DNA of 64,000 bases from NCBI GenBank assembly GCA_021298435.1, contig JAJTFJ010000005.1:1-64000 (forward strand). Direction: 5' to 3'. The translations under genes were made by a program, and so were the position numbers. The notes under the pieces are model-generated. The model made no database searches. It saw only the letters and a list, made by a program, of their open reading frames with translations, and had not been told where the DNA came from. Every line of letters starts with the position of its first letter. Position 1 is the stretch's first letter. Below are positions 37,050 to 45,959 of the stretch, piece after piece. This DNA comes from Ilumatobacteraceae bacterium. GTDB taxonomy: Bacteria; Actinomycetota; Acidimicrobiia; Acidimicrobiales; Ilumatobacteraceae.

Positions 37050-38285
37050 CTAGTCCCTCACGCCAACAACAAAACTCGCGACAGTAGAAAGTGAGCCGCC
37101 AATGTTCAGCGTGCCAAATGTCTTGGCACCTTCTACCTGTACATCACCGGCACGATTTGTCACTTGCTTCACAGCATCAAACACCATGCGCGCACCTGTT
37201 GCGCCTACAGGATGCCCACCACCGATGAGACCACCACTGGGGTTGATGGGGAGTTTCCCACCACGTTCAATCAGTCCGCTCTCCACTGCTTTCCACGATT
37301 CACCGGGAGCCGTGATTCCAAAATGGTCAATCGCCATGTATTCAGTTGTTGTGAAGCAGTCATGGGTTTCGATGCCGTCAAGCTGCATCACATCAGAAAT
37401 GCCCGCACGGCTAAAGGCGTGAGCAATTGCTTCATTCACATGTGGAAAGACGAACGTGTCGTTCTTGCTGCGCTCCAGCTTGTCCATGAACTTGATACCC
37501 GCGTTGCGATGACCCCAACCGAGAATCTGAGCAGTCTCTGACGCCTTTTTTGCATGTCGTTGTGCGTATTGCTGCATGAACTTTTCCGAACAAAGGATCA
37601 GAGCGGACGCACCGTCAGTAATCTGACCGCAATCTTGACGACGTGTGCCTGGCTCAATGATGGGGTTCGCAACATCATCGTCGGTGAAACTTAAATCGGT
37701 GAACTTCCATGCGCGTGTTTGCGACAACGGGTTCAACTTTGCATTGCCGTAGTTGATTTCTGCGATGCGATTCAAATACTGGCGCTCAAGTCCGTAGCGG
37801 TAGGCATACTCCTCACCGAGAAGACCAAACACTGCTGGCCACATGAATGTGCAAGAGATTCCTTCATGACCTTGCCAGGATGCTGCGTTCTGATTGATCG
37901 ATGATTGGTCACCAGGGAGTGCTTTTTGTTCTTCCACACCAATCACTAGCGCAACGTCGTAACGCCCTGCTTCAATCTCTGACATCGCAGAGAGAATTGC
38001 GAGCGACGATGATGCACATGCACCTTCATGACGCATTGCGGGCTTGCCCCACAAACCAGGCACCACTTGTGACGCCATGGCACCGAGGTGACCCTGGCCG
38101 CGCTGCAGTTCAGAAAAGGCGTTGCCAACATGCACGGTGTCCACTTCGGAAACATCCACTGATGCATCTGCGAGCGCACCTTCAATGGCTTCGCGCATCA
38201 TGTCAGAGATGTCGAGACCTTCCTTCGCATAGCTGCGTGAAAAGTCCGTTTGGTAGCCCCCTAGGACATACACCGGTGCTGTCAT
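37050..38285 (-). CDS. Thiolase / acetyl-CoA acetyltransferase (SCP2-thiolase type)
   Basis: CoA-dependent thiolase of 411 residues. The nucleophile cysteine lies in EGACASSSLAI (about 90), the second site is THDCFTTTEYMAI, and the C-terminal GGHPVGATGARMVFD is the classic glycine-rich active-site loop. The HDCFT form is typical of SCP-x/acetyl-CoA acetyltransferase-like proteins in actinobacteria, often in sterol or terpenoid degradation. GGGGGAACA precedes the ATG. Confidence 0.9.
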   Translation of the reverse strand: MTAPVYVLGGYQTDFSRSYAKEGLDISDMMREAIEGALADASVDVSEVDTVHVGNAFSELQRGQGHLGAMASQVVPGLWGKPAMRHEGACASSSLAILSAMSEIEAGRYDVALVIGVEEQKALPGDQSSINQNAASWQGHEGISCTFMWPAVFGLLGEEYAYRYGLERQYLNRIAEINYGNAKLNPLSQTRAWKFTDLSFTDDDVANPIIEPGTRRQDCGQITDGASALILCSEKFMQQYAQRHAKKASETAQILGWGHRNAGIKFMDKLERSKNDTFVFPHVNEAIAHAFSRAGISDVMQLDGIETHDCFTTTEYMAIDHFGITAPGESWKAVESGLIERGGKLPINPSGGLIGGGHPVGATGARMVFDAVKQVTNRAGDVQVEGAKTFGTLNIGGSLSTVASFVVGVRD

Positions 38286-38373
38286 TGTTCCCCCTTGACC
38301 CCTCTGACGGTAGTCGGGATTCAGGGTGAATTAGAAGTGCGACCAGAGCCTTATGGTCTCTTCCGATAAGCCC

Positions 38374-40185
38374 CTAGGAGCGGGAGAACTGCAGGCCTTC
38401 AAACGCACCAGACGTGCGCCACGCCTCAAGGTGCTCAAAGAAAGCAATCGGACCGCCAGGGTGCCCACTGCTGTTGAGCTGCTCCTTTCGACCCATCGGC
38501 TTGCCCTCGTTGTTGTAATACCCCGGGGTGCAGTCGCTGTTGCCACGCAACCCACGTTGTATGCCACTGATGAGCTCGATCCATGCATCCTCGGCATCTT
38601 TGGTGACTTCCACTGCCGTCGCACCTGTGCGTTCTGCTTCGGCGATGACAGCAGCAATCGCGACGCTGTTCTCCACATAATTCTGCGGAATATTGGAGAT
38701 GAGATTCGCAGCTTGTGCTGCACCCAAGATGTACATATTGGGGAATCCGTGCACATGGATTCCGTGGAGTGTGTGCATACCTTCGGACCAATACTCCGAC
38801 AGCAGCTGACCATCGCGCCCGGCAACGTCGTAGCCGTTGCGACGCGAATACGACGTGCCCACTTCAAAACCCGAAGCAATGATTAAGCAATCAAGTTCGT
38901 AGTGGACACCATTGACCCACACGCCCGTTTCATCAATGCGTTCAACGCCTCGCCCTTCAGTATCAATGAGATGAGTACCCGGGTTGTTGTACGACTGCAG
39001 ATATTCATCATGAAAGCACGGACGCTTGCACAGTTGGCGATACCAAGGCTTCAGACCTGCCGCAGCTTGTGGATCACGCACGATGCTGTCGACTCGCGCA
39101 CGAATCTCCGTCATCTTTTCGTCGTCGCTCTCTTCATATGCAGCGAGCAGAGTGTCTGGTCCAAACTCCTCCCCTGCTTGCACCTTTTCAATCACGCGAT
39201 CACGTATGCGTAGTGAGATATCAGTCCAGCCGTCCTTCACTAAGTCCTCGTCAGTAAAGCCCATCGTTTGCAAAGTGGTGAAATTCATCATCCACTCGCG
39301 CTGCCACCCTGACTTCAACTCACTGAACCACTCAGGGTCAATGGCGTGGTTGTTTCGTTCATCAATTGCTGATGGCGTGCGCTGAAAGACAAACAGTTCC
39401 TTTGCTGCGCGAGATAGATGCGGAATGCACTGCACAGACGTTGCACCCGTACCGATGATGCCAACTCGCTTATCTGAAAGATTTGCCATGAGCGCGCCAG
39501 ATGGATCGCCGCCTGTGTACTCATAGTCCCAGCGGCTGGTATGGAATGCATGACCTTTAAATGACTGCAGACCAGGAATGCCTGGGAGTTTGGCGCGATG
39601 TAACGGGCCTGTGCCCATTGCGAGATGACGAGCACGAATGACATCGCCACGATCAGTGCGCACGATGTACCGCGATGCATCAGCATCCCAGTCAATAGAA
39701 GTAATCCCTGTTGAGAACAGTGCGCCTTCGTACAGATCAAATGTGGTCGCAATGCGCTTTGCGTGTGCGTGAATCTCTGGCGCTGGCACGTACTTCGCTG
39801 AAGGGATCGTTCCTGTTTCTTCCAACAACGGCAGGTAAATCATGGCTGCGGTGTCACACATTGCACCGGGATAGCGATTCCAGTACCAAACGCCGCCGAC
39901 GTCTCCCGCTTTGTCAATCAGACGAATATCAGTAATGCCGGCTTGTTTGAGACGAGCCCCCGTGACGAGTCCAGCAAAACCAGCACCAACAATGAGGACG
40001 GTGACATCGTCATGGATTGCATCACGATCAGCAGGTTGCACGTACGGATCATCAAGCAAATTCGAGAATCTGCCGAATGGCTGTTGATACTGCTCATTAC
40101 CATCGGAGCGAATTCTCTTATCTCGCTCTGCGTTGTACTTCTCTCGAAGTTCTTCGCGCTCGCTGGGGGTCAGTTGAACGGCCAT
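38374..40185 (-). CDS. Baeyer-Villiger monooxygenase (type I, cyclohexanone/phenylacetone monooxygenase-like)
   Basis: FAD/NADPH monooxygenase that inserts oxygen next to a ketone. The 603 residues include the FAD loop GAGFAG (67-72), the BVMO stretch GGVWYWNRYPGAMCD (97-111), the fingerprint FKGHAFHTSRWD (209-220) and the NADPH loop GTGATS (245-250). An N-terminal extension of about 60 residues is usual in this subgroup. GAGG precedes the start. It is the second BVMO-type enzyme within ten kilobases and is divergent from the small DUF1330-like gene. Confidence 0.93.
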   Translation of the reverse strand: MAVQLTPSEREELREKYNAERDKRIRSDGNEQYQQPFGRFSNLLDDPYVQPADRDAIHDDVTVLIVGAGFAGLVTGARLKQAGITDIRLIDKAGDVGGVWYWNRYPGAMCDTAAMIYLPLLEETGTIPSAKYVPAPEIHAHAKRIATTFDLYEGALFSTGITSIDWDADASRYIVRTDRGDVIRARHLAMGTGPLHRAKLPGIPGLQSFKGHAFHTSRWDYEYTGGDPSGALMANLSDKRVGIIGTGATSVQCIPHLSRAAKELFVFQRTPSAIDERNNHAIDPEWFSELKSGWQREWMMNFTTLQTMGFTDEDLVKDGWTDISLRIRDRVIEKVQAGEEFGPDTLLAAYEESDDEKMTEIRARVDSIVRDPQAAAGLKPWYRQLCKRPCFHDEYLQSYNNPGTHLIDTEGRGVERIDETGVWVNGVHYELDCLIIASGFEVGTSYSRRNGYDVAGRDGQLLSEYWSEGMHTLHGIHVHGFPNMYILGAAQAANLISNIPQNYVENSVAIAAVIAEAERTGATAVEVTKDAEDAWIELISGIQRGLRGNSDCTPGYYNNEGKPMGRKEQLNSSGHPGGPIAFFEHLEAWRTSGAFEGLQFSRS

Positions 40186-40312
40186 AGACCTCAGACTATG
40201 TGCCTTTCCACAATCATTCAGAGTTGAGCACCCATCTAGAAGTAATCGACGGAGCCAGGACCGAGGTAGACATTGAGTTATCGCGATTGAATGCAGTCAA
40301 TACATTCATGTT

Positions 40313-40741
40313 GTGACGCCTAGGCAATACAGTGGCCACATGCCACATGTTGAAGCAAACGAAACCGCGTTAGACGCAATGCGGCTACTAGACCCAAATG
40401 AGCCTGTCGTCATGCTGAACTTATTGAAGTTTCGCGATGTCGCAATCGATGGGTACGGAGTAGACGGCATGACCGGCAGTCAAGCATTTCGTCGCTATGG
40501 AGAGTTGAACGATCAAGAAGATGTGAAGTTTGGAAGCGAGCCCATTTGGATGGGTCTCGCAAAGAACACGATTATTGGAGACGAAGAATGGGATCTTGCG
40601 ATTCTTGTGCGCTACCCCACTCGTCAACATTTCATCGACAAATTGGACGACTCGAAATATCGCGAGATTTCAAAAGTTCGTGAGGCAGCACTTCTCGACA
40701 GCCGTCTGGTTGAGTTATCTCAACTCTTCAGTGCTCAATAA
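40313..40741 (+). CDS. DUF1330-like (dimeric ferredoxin-fold) small protein
   Basis: A 142-residue protein resembling the DUF1330 group: EPVVMLNLLKFRD near residue 30, then GSEPIWMGLAKNTIIGDEEWDLAILVRYPTRQHFIDKLDDSKY. These are dimeric alpha/beta-barrel proteins of unclear function, often near oxidoreductases. Start is GTG with no ribosome binding site. TACATT at 40301-40306 would fit a -10 element of a leaderless transcript. Confidence 0.75.
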   Translation: MTPRQYSGHMPHVEANETALDAMRLLDPNEPVVMLNLLKFRDVAIDGYGVDGMTGSQAFRRYGELNDQEDVKFGSEPIWMGLAKNTIIGDEEWDLAILVRYPTRQHFIDKLDDSKYREISKVREAALLDSRLVELSQLFSAQ

Positions 40742-40763
40742 ACTTTTCGAAGTTCGTCTGGGA

Positions 40764-41327
40764 CTAGCGGCGACCCGTGAGGTCAATCAATCGCGCTTGA
40801 AGATCTGCAGACTCTGGAACATTGCCACTGGGGCCTTCACCGAACATGCCGAGGTTGCCGATCATCGGAGCCATCGGCGACAAGCTATTCCATGCAAATT
40901 CAACCACTGCCGGGTCAAGGACAACCTTACGACCCATACCGACGCCCAAGTCCCATGCATGCAATGCGAAGTCACAAATTCGGAACATCATCAATTGCCC
41001 AACAGGCATATCCATCATCGGATGCTCCACCACTGTTGATGGATCTGCAATCGCCTCAAATGCCTTTACATGATCCGCAACAGCCGCGGCGTAATCCGCA
41101 CGAGGATCTGCACTGAATTCATAGTTATGAAAGAACGGAGAGAGTTCGTCACGCTTTGCTCCACGAAGTGCCATGTTGCAGGAAACCGCACCACCAACAA
41201 TGTGGCGAAGAAGTGCAGTGACATCCCAGCCATCGCATTTGGTTGCTTTTGCCCAATCAGCATCAGAGGTCTTCTCTAACTCTTCGCTGAAATTGTTGAT
41301 GGCGGACTGAAGGAGTGCAATAGACAT
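40764..41327 (-). CDS. TIGR03086-like DinB/maleylpyruvate-isomerase N-domain protein
   Basis: A four-helix-bundle protein of 187 residues of the mycothiol-dependent DinB-like superfamily. Marks are WDVTALLRHIVGGAVS, a late DFALHAWDLGVGMG with the third metal-binding histidine, and a WAKAT motif near the start. Relatives transfer or use mycothiol, or are of unknown role; no partner is visible. I favour ATG 41327 over the TTG at 41333. Convergent with the DUF1330-like gene. Confidence 0.8.
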   Translation of the reverse strand: MSIALLQSAINNFSEELEKTSDADWAKATKCDGWDVTALLRHIVGGAVSCNMALRGAKRDELSPFFHNYEFSADPRADYAAAVADHVKAFEAIADPSTVVEHPMMDMPVGQLMMFRICDFALHAWDLGVGMGRKVVLDPAVVEFAWNSLSPMAPMIGNLGMFGEGPSGNVPESADLQARLIDLTGRR

Positions 41328-41392
41328 GGACAAAAAGTAGCCCAGTTGCCCTTACATGTATTCACCAGACACCTAGGTGCTGGCACCAATAA

Positions 41393-41587
41393 CTAGTCGC
41401 AGCAGCTATCGCGCCAGCCGCACGTGCGACATTTGTAGTGAGCGTGTTCCGGAATCAGATCTGCACCGCACAACTGGCATTCAGAGAAAGTTCCATATCG
41501 AGCTCGGCACTGATCATATGTTGCCGCTGCAACAGGCTCTGTTTGCGTTGTATTGCTCTCGTTCACAATTCCCATTCTTGCACTCAC
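41393..41587 (-). CDS. Small zinc-ribbon protein
   Basis: A 64-residue ORF (GTG start, or ATG at 41575) whose second half is CQLCGADLIPEHAHYKC then CGWRDSCCD. Two CxxC knuckles with adjacent histidines make a credible zinc ribbon. The N-terminal half is polar and less ordered. The end overlaps no gene on its strand, and it is divergent from the ferric-reductase-like gene. Function unknown; it may be a regulator or a small scaffold. Confidence 0.6.
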   Translation of the reverse strand: MSARMGIVNESNTTQTEPVAAATYDQCRARYGTFSECQLCGADLIPEHAHYKCRTCGWRDSCCD

Positions 41588-41617
41588 GAGTCAGACGGAC
41601 GCGAGTATTGTCTCGTG

Positions 41618-43036
41618 ATGCCCCAAAGCATGATTCAACGAGCCGAAGTCCTCATCAAGAAGCTTCTCGGTACACGCTCTGATTGGCGCCTCACCAAGCC
41701 TCAGAGACCACAGCCACTGCACGTGTCATCCACGTGGATTGGGCCCGTCTTGGCAATCATCACTATTTGCGTGGGTTGGTTTGCCTTTCCCGACACCATC
41801 GGCGATGGCAATGCCGCATTTGCGCTCTTCATTGGTTCTGTTTCCATCATGATGATGACGTGGAGCAATCTTCTCTCCACACGCGTTCTTCCACTCGAGC
41901 AAATATTCGGTGGTGTGGATCGCATGTACATCTGGCACCGCTGGTTGGGCGCATTGTCCGTTGGTGCCATGTGGCTTCATATGGAAACAACAGACGACAT
42001 CAAAGGAATCCGCGGAGCATCTCGGGACGTTGCCGACGCAGCTGAAGACTTAGCCGAGACTGGATCAACCCTTCTTTACATCCTCGTGGGAATCAGTCTT
42101 CTCCGCTGGATTCCCACTCGATGGTGGCGTTTCACCCACAAGCTTCTGATTCTTCCGTATGCATTTGCGTGCTGGCACTTCTACACAGCAACAAAGCCCT
42201 ATGCAAATGATTCATTCTGGGGTGCATGGTTCACGGGGTTCATGTTTCTTGGAATTGCCGCATGGGTGTATCGAGTGGTGTGGCGCGACATGTTCCGCAA
42301 AGGAAAACTTCATCGTGTCTCACACATAGAACACACCGGCAATGTCATCACGATTGAGCTCGAACCCATTGGCAAAGCTCTCAAGTATCAATTGGGGCAG
42401 TTTGTTTTTCTCACAGTGAAAGTCCCTGGTTTGGGGGAACCACATCCGTTCACCATTGCATCGTCACCAGATGAGCCTGTTCTCCGATTCGTCATCCGTG
42501 ATCTGGGTGATTGGACTCATCACCTCATCGAGTCACTTGCTGTGAACGACCGCGTTGTTGTGGAAGGTGCGTACGGACGTTTAGCCCCCATCCCCCATCA
42601 GCATGTTGATCAAGTTGTCTGGATCGCAGGTGGTGTGGGCATCACGCCATTCCTGGGTGCCGCCATTTCGCAGCAGTCTGATGATGGACCGACACCACAC
42701 CTCTTCTATTGCGTTCCGTCTCGAGACACTGCGCCTGCGATTACTGCTCTTGAACAGGCAGCACACGAAGGGCGTATTCATCTCCATGTTCATGCTTCTG
42801 ACGAGAAGAATCGCATTCAGCCAGAGCATGTCACCACAGCGATTGCTAATCACGACTTGAATGGCGCACACATCGTGATGTGTGGGCCTGATTCCCTCGT
42901 CAAATCAATGAAGAGCGGACTGCGTCAATACGGTGCGCGTCACATTCACATTGAAGGCTTTGACATTCGTAGCGGAGTTGGACCAGACATGTCTCGTTAC
43001 TTCGATGACGTTGTGCGCTCTGTTTTGAAGAGGTGA
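41618..43036 (+). CDS. Ferric-reductase-like flavocytochrome with FAD/NAD(P) domain
   Basis: A membrane oxidoreductase of 472 residues. About five or six hydrophobic helices come first, with heme-ligand histidines in WHRWLGALSVGAMWLHM and RWWRFTHKLLILPYAFACWHFY. The cytoplasmic part has the FAD motif HPFTIASSP and the NAD(P) motif GGVGITPFLG of the ferredoxin-reductase family. This is the NOX/ferric-reductase arrangement, moving electrons from NAD(P)H across the membrane. The track begins 60 residues too early; ATG 41618 (MPQSMIQRAE) fits. The MFS gene overlaps its end. Confidence 0.87.
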   Translation: MPQSMIQRAEVLIKKLLGTRSDWRLTKPQRPQPLHVSSTWIGPVLAIITICVGWFAFPDTIGDGNAAFALFIGSVSIMMMTWSNLLSTRVLPLEQIFGGVDRMYIWHRWLGALSVGAMWLHMETTDDIKGIRGASRDVADAAEDLAETGSTLLYILVGISLLRWIPTRWWRFTHKLLILPYAFACWHFYTATKPYANDSFWGAWFTGFMFLGIAAWVYRVVWRDMFRKGKLHRVSHIEHTGNVITIELEPIGKALKYQLGQFVFLTVKVPGLGEPHPFTIASSPDEPVLRFVIRDLGDWTHHLIESLAVNDRVVVEGAYGRLAPIPHQHVDQVVWIAGGVGITPFLGAAISQQSDDGPTPHLFYCVPSRDTAPAITALEQAAHEGRIHLHVHASDEKNRIQPEHVTTAIANHDLNGAHIVMCGPDSLVKSMKSGLRQYGARHIHIEGFDIRSGVGPDMSRYFDDVVRSVLKR

Positions 43037-44262
43037 AGGTGAGCCTCAGCAAGCTGCTCGCATTGTCGGCATTCTTTGGCGCTGCGGGAAACTCTGCCGT
43101 TCATGTTGCAATCCCATGGTTGGTTCTGGAAACCACTGGATCCTCAGCGCAAGCCGGAATCGTTCTCGGGCTCAGTGGGCTCTCCGTCATCTTTACTGCA
43201 CCACTCATTGGCGGACTGATTGCAGTGCTCGGTGCACGTCCTGTATCCGTCTGGGCTGACATCATCTCAGCCACGTCGGTACTCCTCTTTCCCATCGTCG
43301 GAACAGTGTTCGGACTCAACATTGCATCTCTTCTCATCATCGCAATCGTCGGAGCAATGTTTGACCCTGCAGGAGCAACTGCGCGTAAGTCACTTATTCA
43401 GCCGGTTGTCGAAAAAGAAGGACTCTCCCTCACCAAGTTCAACGGTACCTATGAAGCCGTTGCAACTATTGGCACTGTGATCGGCCCCACAGCAGCAGCT
43501 TTGGCAATCAGCGTCATCGGCGTGAACGCAACCTTCTATGTGATTGCAGTTGTATTTGTTTTCGCTTCGGCAACCGCATCATTTATTCCGGTCATCACCG
43601 TGCGAGGCGAGAAAGGCAAAGCCTTCTCCGTCAGCAACGTTGTCGGTGAAACACGCCTTGGTGTGAGCACTCTGTGGCTCGACAAACCGCTGTTGTCACT
43701 CGTCGGTCTCTACACAATGCTCACCGCCATCTATATGCCGGTTGAGTCCATTGTGTTGTCGCGCTACTTCCAAGACCTTGACGAGCCGCAAATATTGGGC
43801 TTTGTATTGTCAGCAATGTCCGTCGGCATTGTGATCGGCGCACTGCAGTTTCATCGTGCCGTTCGCATTCTCTCGCCCAGGAATCTTGTGGTCATTTCAA
43901 TGTCGCTCATCGGAGCAGTGGTGTGCGCAATGGCATTCCTTCCTGACGCAATCGCATTTATTGGTCTTGGGCTTGCACTCGGACTTGCATTCGGCCCCGT
44001 CAGCCCACTCACCAATTACTTGGTACAACGACGAGTGCCGCAACATCTTCACGGCCCTGTGTTTGGCACGCAGTTTTCTCTCACGCACTTAGCGCTTCCC
44101 GTTGGAACATTGGCACTGGGATTGATTGTGCAATCGGTTGCTATTGCGCCATTGCTATTTGTGATTGGCGCATTGTTTATTGCCGTCACACTTTTGGTGG
44201 GCTTTTTTGGCCCACTTCGTCGCCTCAGTGTGAACGCGATACACCAAGTCGACACGCTGTAG
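43033..44262 (+). CDS. MFS transporter (macrolide/enterobactin-exporter-like)
   Basis: A 409-residue twelve-helix transporter with the profile of MFS_3/EntS-type exporters: SAFFGAAGNSAVHVAIPWLVLE at the start and FDPAGATARKSLIQPVV after helix 4. Start is GTG, overlapping the stop of the flavocytochrome gene; a second GTG at 43039 is possible. Coupling to a ferric-reductase-like gene could point to siderophore traffic, but this is inference. Confidence 0.85.
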   Translation: MKVSLSKLLALSAFFGAAGNSAVHVAIPWLVLETTGSSAQAGIVLGLSGLSVIFTAPLIGGLIAVLGARPVSVWADIISATSVLLFPIVGTVFGLNIASLLIIAIVGAMFDPAGATARKSLIQPVVEKEGLSLTKFNGTYEAVATIGTVIGPTAAALAISVIGVNATFYVIAVVFVFASATASFIPVITVRGEKGKAFSVSNVVGETRLGVSTLWLDKPLLSLVGLYTMLTAIYMPVESIVLSRYFQDLDEPQILGFVLSAMSVGIVIGALQFHRAVRILSPRNLVVISMSLIGAVVCAMAFLPDAIAFIGLGLALGLAFGPVSPLTNYLVQRRVPQHLHGPVFGTQFSLTHLALPVGTLALGLIVQSVAIAPLLFVIGALFIAVTLLVGFFGPLRRLSVNAIHQVDTL

Positions 44263-44272
44263 GCGCAGCGCT

Positions 44273-45487
44273 CTATTCGATGCGCATGCCGGAGATTGCA
44301 CGAGCAATCACCAGTTGCTGAATCTCTGAAGTGCCCTCAAAGATGGTGTGAATCTTCGCATCGCGGTGCATGCGCTCGACGTGGTACTCACGTGTATAGC
44401 CATAGCCACCGAGAATTTGAATTGCTTCTTCAGTCACGCGCACTGCAGTTTCTGATGCGTAGTACTTCGACATTGAACCTTCAGCGTTGGTGAAGCCGCC
44501 ATTGCGACCCAACCAAGAGGCGCGCCAGATGAGCAAACGTGATGCATCAATTTGTGTTGCCATGTTGGCCAACTTGAACGCAATTGCTTGGTTCATGATG
44601 ATGGGCTTGCCGAACGCGGTGCGCTCCTTGGCATAGTCCAACGCGATTTCGTAGGCAGCACGTGCAACACCAAGTGCTTGTGCACCCACTGCTGGACGAG
44701 TCGACTCGAACGTCTTCATTGCAGGCTGTGCTTCGCCGGTCTTGCCGATGTCGCGTGCACGAGCAAGCTTTGCATCAAGCTTTTCCTTGCCGCCCAACAA
44801 GCAATGACCAGGAATGCGCACATCGTCCAACACCACTTCTGACGTGTGCGATGCACGAATGCCGTGCTTCAAATACTTCTGACCTTGGCTGCAACCCTTT
44901 GTGTTGGGAGGAATGATGAAGGACGCCTGACCGCGACCCTTGAGTGCAGGATCAACTGCTGCCACCACAACGTGCACGTTTGCAATACCACCGTTGGTGA
45001 TCCATGCCTTTGTACCGTTCAATACCCATTCATCTTTTGCTTCGTCGTACACGGCACGTGTGCGAAGTGACGACACGTCAGAGCCGGCATCTGGTTCAGA
45101 TACGCAGAATGCTCCGAGCTTCACATCATTTGCATCGCCGTAACACTGTGGCACCCACTCCGCTACTTGTGCTGGTGTGCCGTTACCGGCAATACCTGCA
45201 GCTGCCAAACCGGAACCCATGATGGCCATACCGATACCGGCATCGCCCCAGAACATCTCCTCAATCGTGACAGGCATTGTCAAACCAGTGGGGTCTGACA
45301 TGTTGTTCATCAAGAACTCCCAGCCGTACATACCGATCTTTGCGGCCTCTTGCACGATCGGCCATGGGAACTCTTCGCGCTCATCCCACTCAATTGCATT
45401 GGGGCGAATCACATCTTTTGCAAACTGGTGCACCCAGTCTTTGATCTGCAATTGGTCATCGTTGAGGTGGAGGGAAAATTCAGCCAT
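44273..45487 (-). CDS. Acyl-CoA dehydrogenase (short/medium-chain type)
   Basis: FAD-dependent acyl-CoA dehydrogenase of 404 residues with the full family pattern: GAFCVSEPDAGSDVSSLRTRA, WITNGGIANVHVVVA, YAKERTAFGKPIIMNQA, and the C-terminal QILGGYGYTREYHVERMHRDAKIHTIFEGTSEIQQLVIAR. The catalytic glutamate is in the IFEGTSE block as in short-chain enzymes. No close operon partner. Confidence 0.92.
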   Translation of the reverse strand: MAEFSLHLNDDQLQIKDWVHQFAKDVIRPNAIEWDEREEFPWPIVQEAAKIGMYGWEFLMNNMSDPTGLTMPVTIEEMFWGDAGIGMAIMGSGLAAAGIAGNGTPAQVAEWVPQCYGDANDVKLGAFCVSEPDAGSDVSSLRTRAVYDEAKDEWVLNGTKAWITNGGIANVHVVVAAVDPALKGRGQASFIIPPNTKGCSQGQKYLKHGIRASHTSEVVLDDVRIPGHCLLGGKEKLDAKLARARDIGKTGEAQPAMKTFESTRPAVGAQALGVARAAYEIALDYAKERTAFGKPIIMNQAIAFKLANMATQIDASRLLIWRASWLGRNGGFTNAEGSMSKYYASETAVRVTEEAIQILGGYGYTREYHVERMHRDAKIHTIFEGTSEIQQLVIARAISGMRIE

Positions 45488-45632
45488 GGCTCAAAGTTAC
45501 TAGCGGGTATTGCCAACAGCACAAGTAGTGGAGTGTCTTCGGCAGATTTCACAGGGTGCCGATTTTTCATCATGCCGTACAAGGGTTTTGGAGTGCACAT
45601 CTCACGGACACAAGCAGAAAAAGAGGTGTACT

Positions 45633-45959
45633 TTGAGCACAATCGAAACAGACCGATGGATTCTTCATTCTCGAATCCGTGAGGTCCTCGGCAACCGAGA
45701 GGGGGACATTCTGATGGAGCACTTACCGCCAGCCGGATGGTCCCACCTCGCCACAAAAGACGACGTCACGATGGCCAAGTTAGAACTCCGCGCCGAGATG
45801 GCCGAGATCAAGGCGGAACTCAAAGCCGACATCGCAGAGGTACGCATTGCAATGGAAAAAGGTTTCCGTGCACAGACGTGGAAGATGGTCGCAGCGATCG
45901 GAACATCGCAAGCCATCTCCGTGGCCATCATGGCCGCAATGGTGAACTCTCTTCGCTAG
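45633..45959 (+). CDS. Coiled-coil protein with C-terminal membrane segment, unknown
   Basis: I place the start at TTG 45633, preceded by AAAGAGGTG; the track's upstream 41 residues look non-coding. The 108 residues have an N-terminal globular part (HSRIREVLGNREGDILMEHLPPAGW), a charged helix with AELKAD/AEIKAEL repeats likely to be a coiled coil, and a final hydrophobic segment (MVAAIGTSQAISVAIMAAMV). This resembles the DUF1640/CCDC90-like arrangement of a tail-anchored coiled coil. Function unknown. Confidence 0.65.
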   Translation: MSTIETDRWILHSRIREVLGNREGDILMEHLPPAGWSHLATKDDVTMAKLELRAEMAEIKAELKADIAEVRIAMEKGFRAQTWKMVAAIGTSQAISVAIMAAMVNSLR

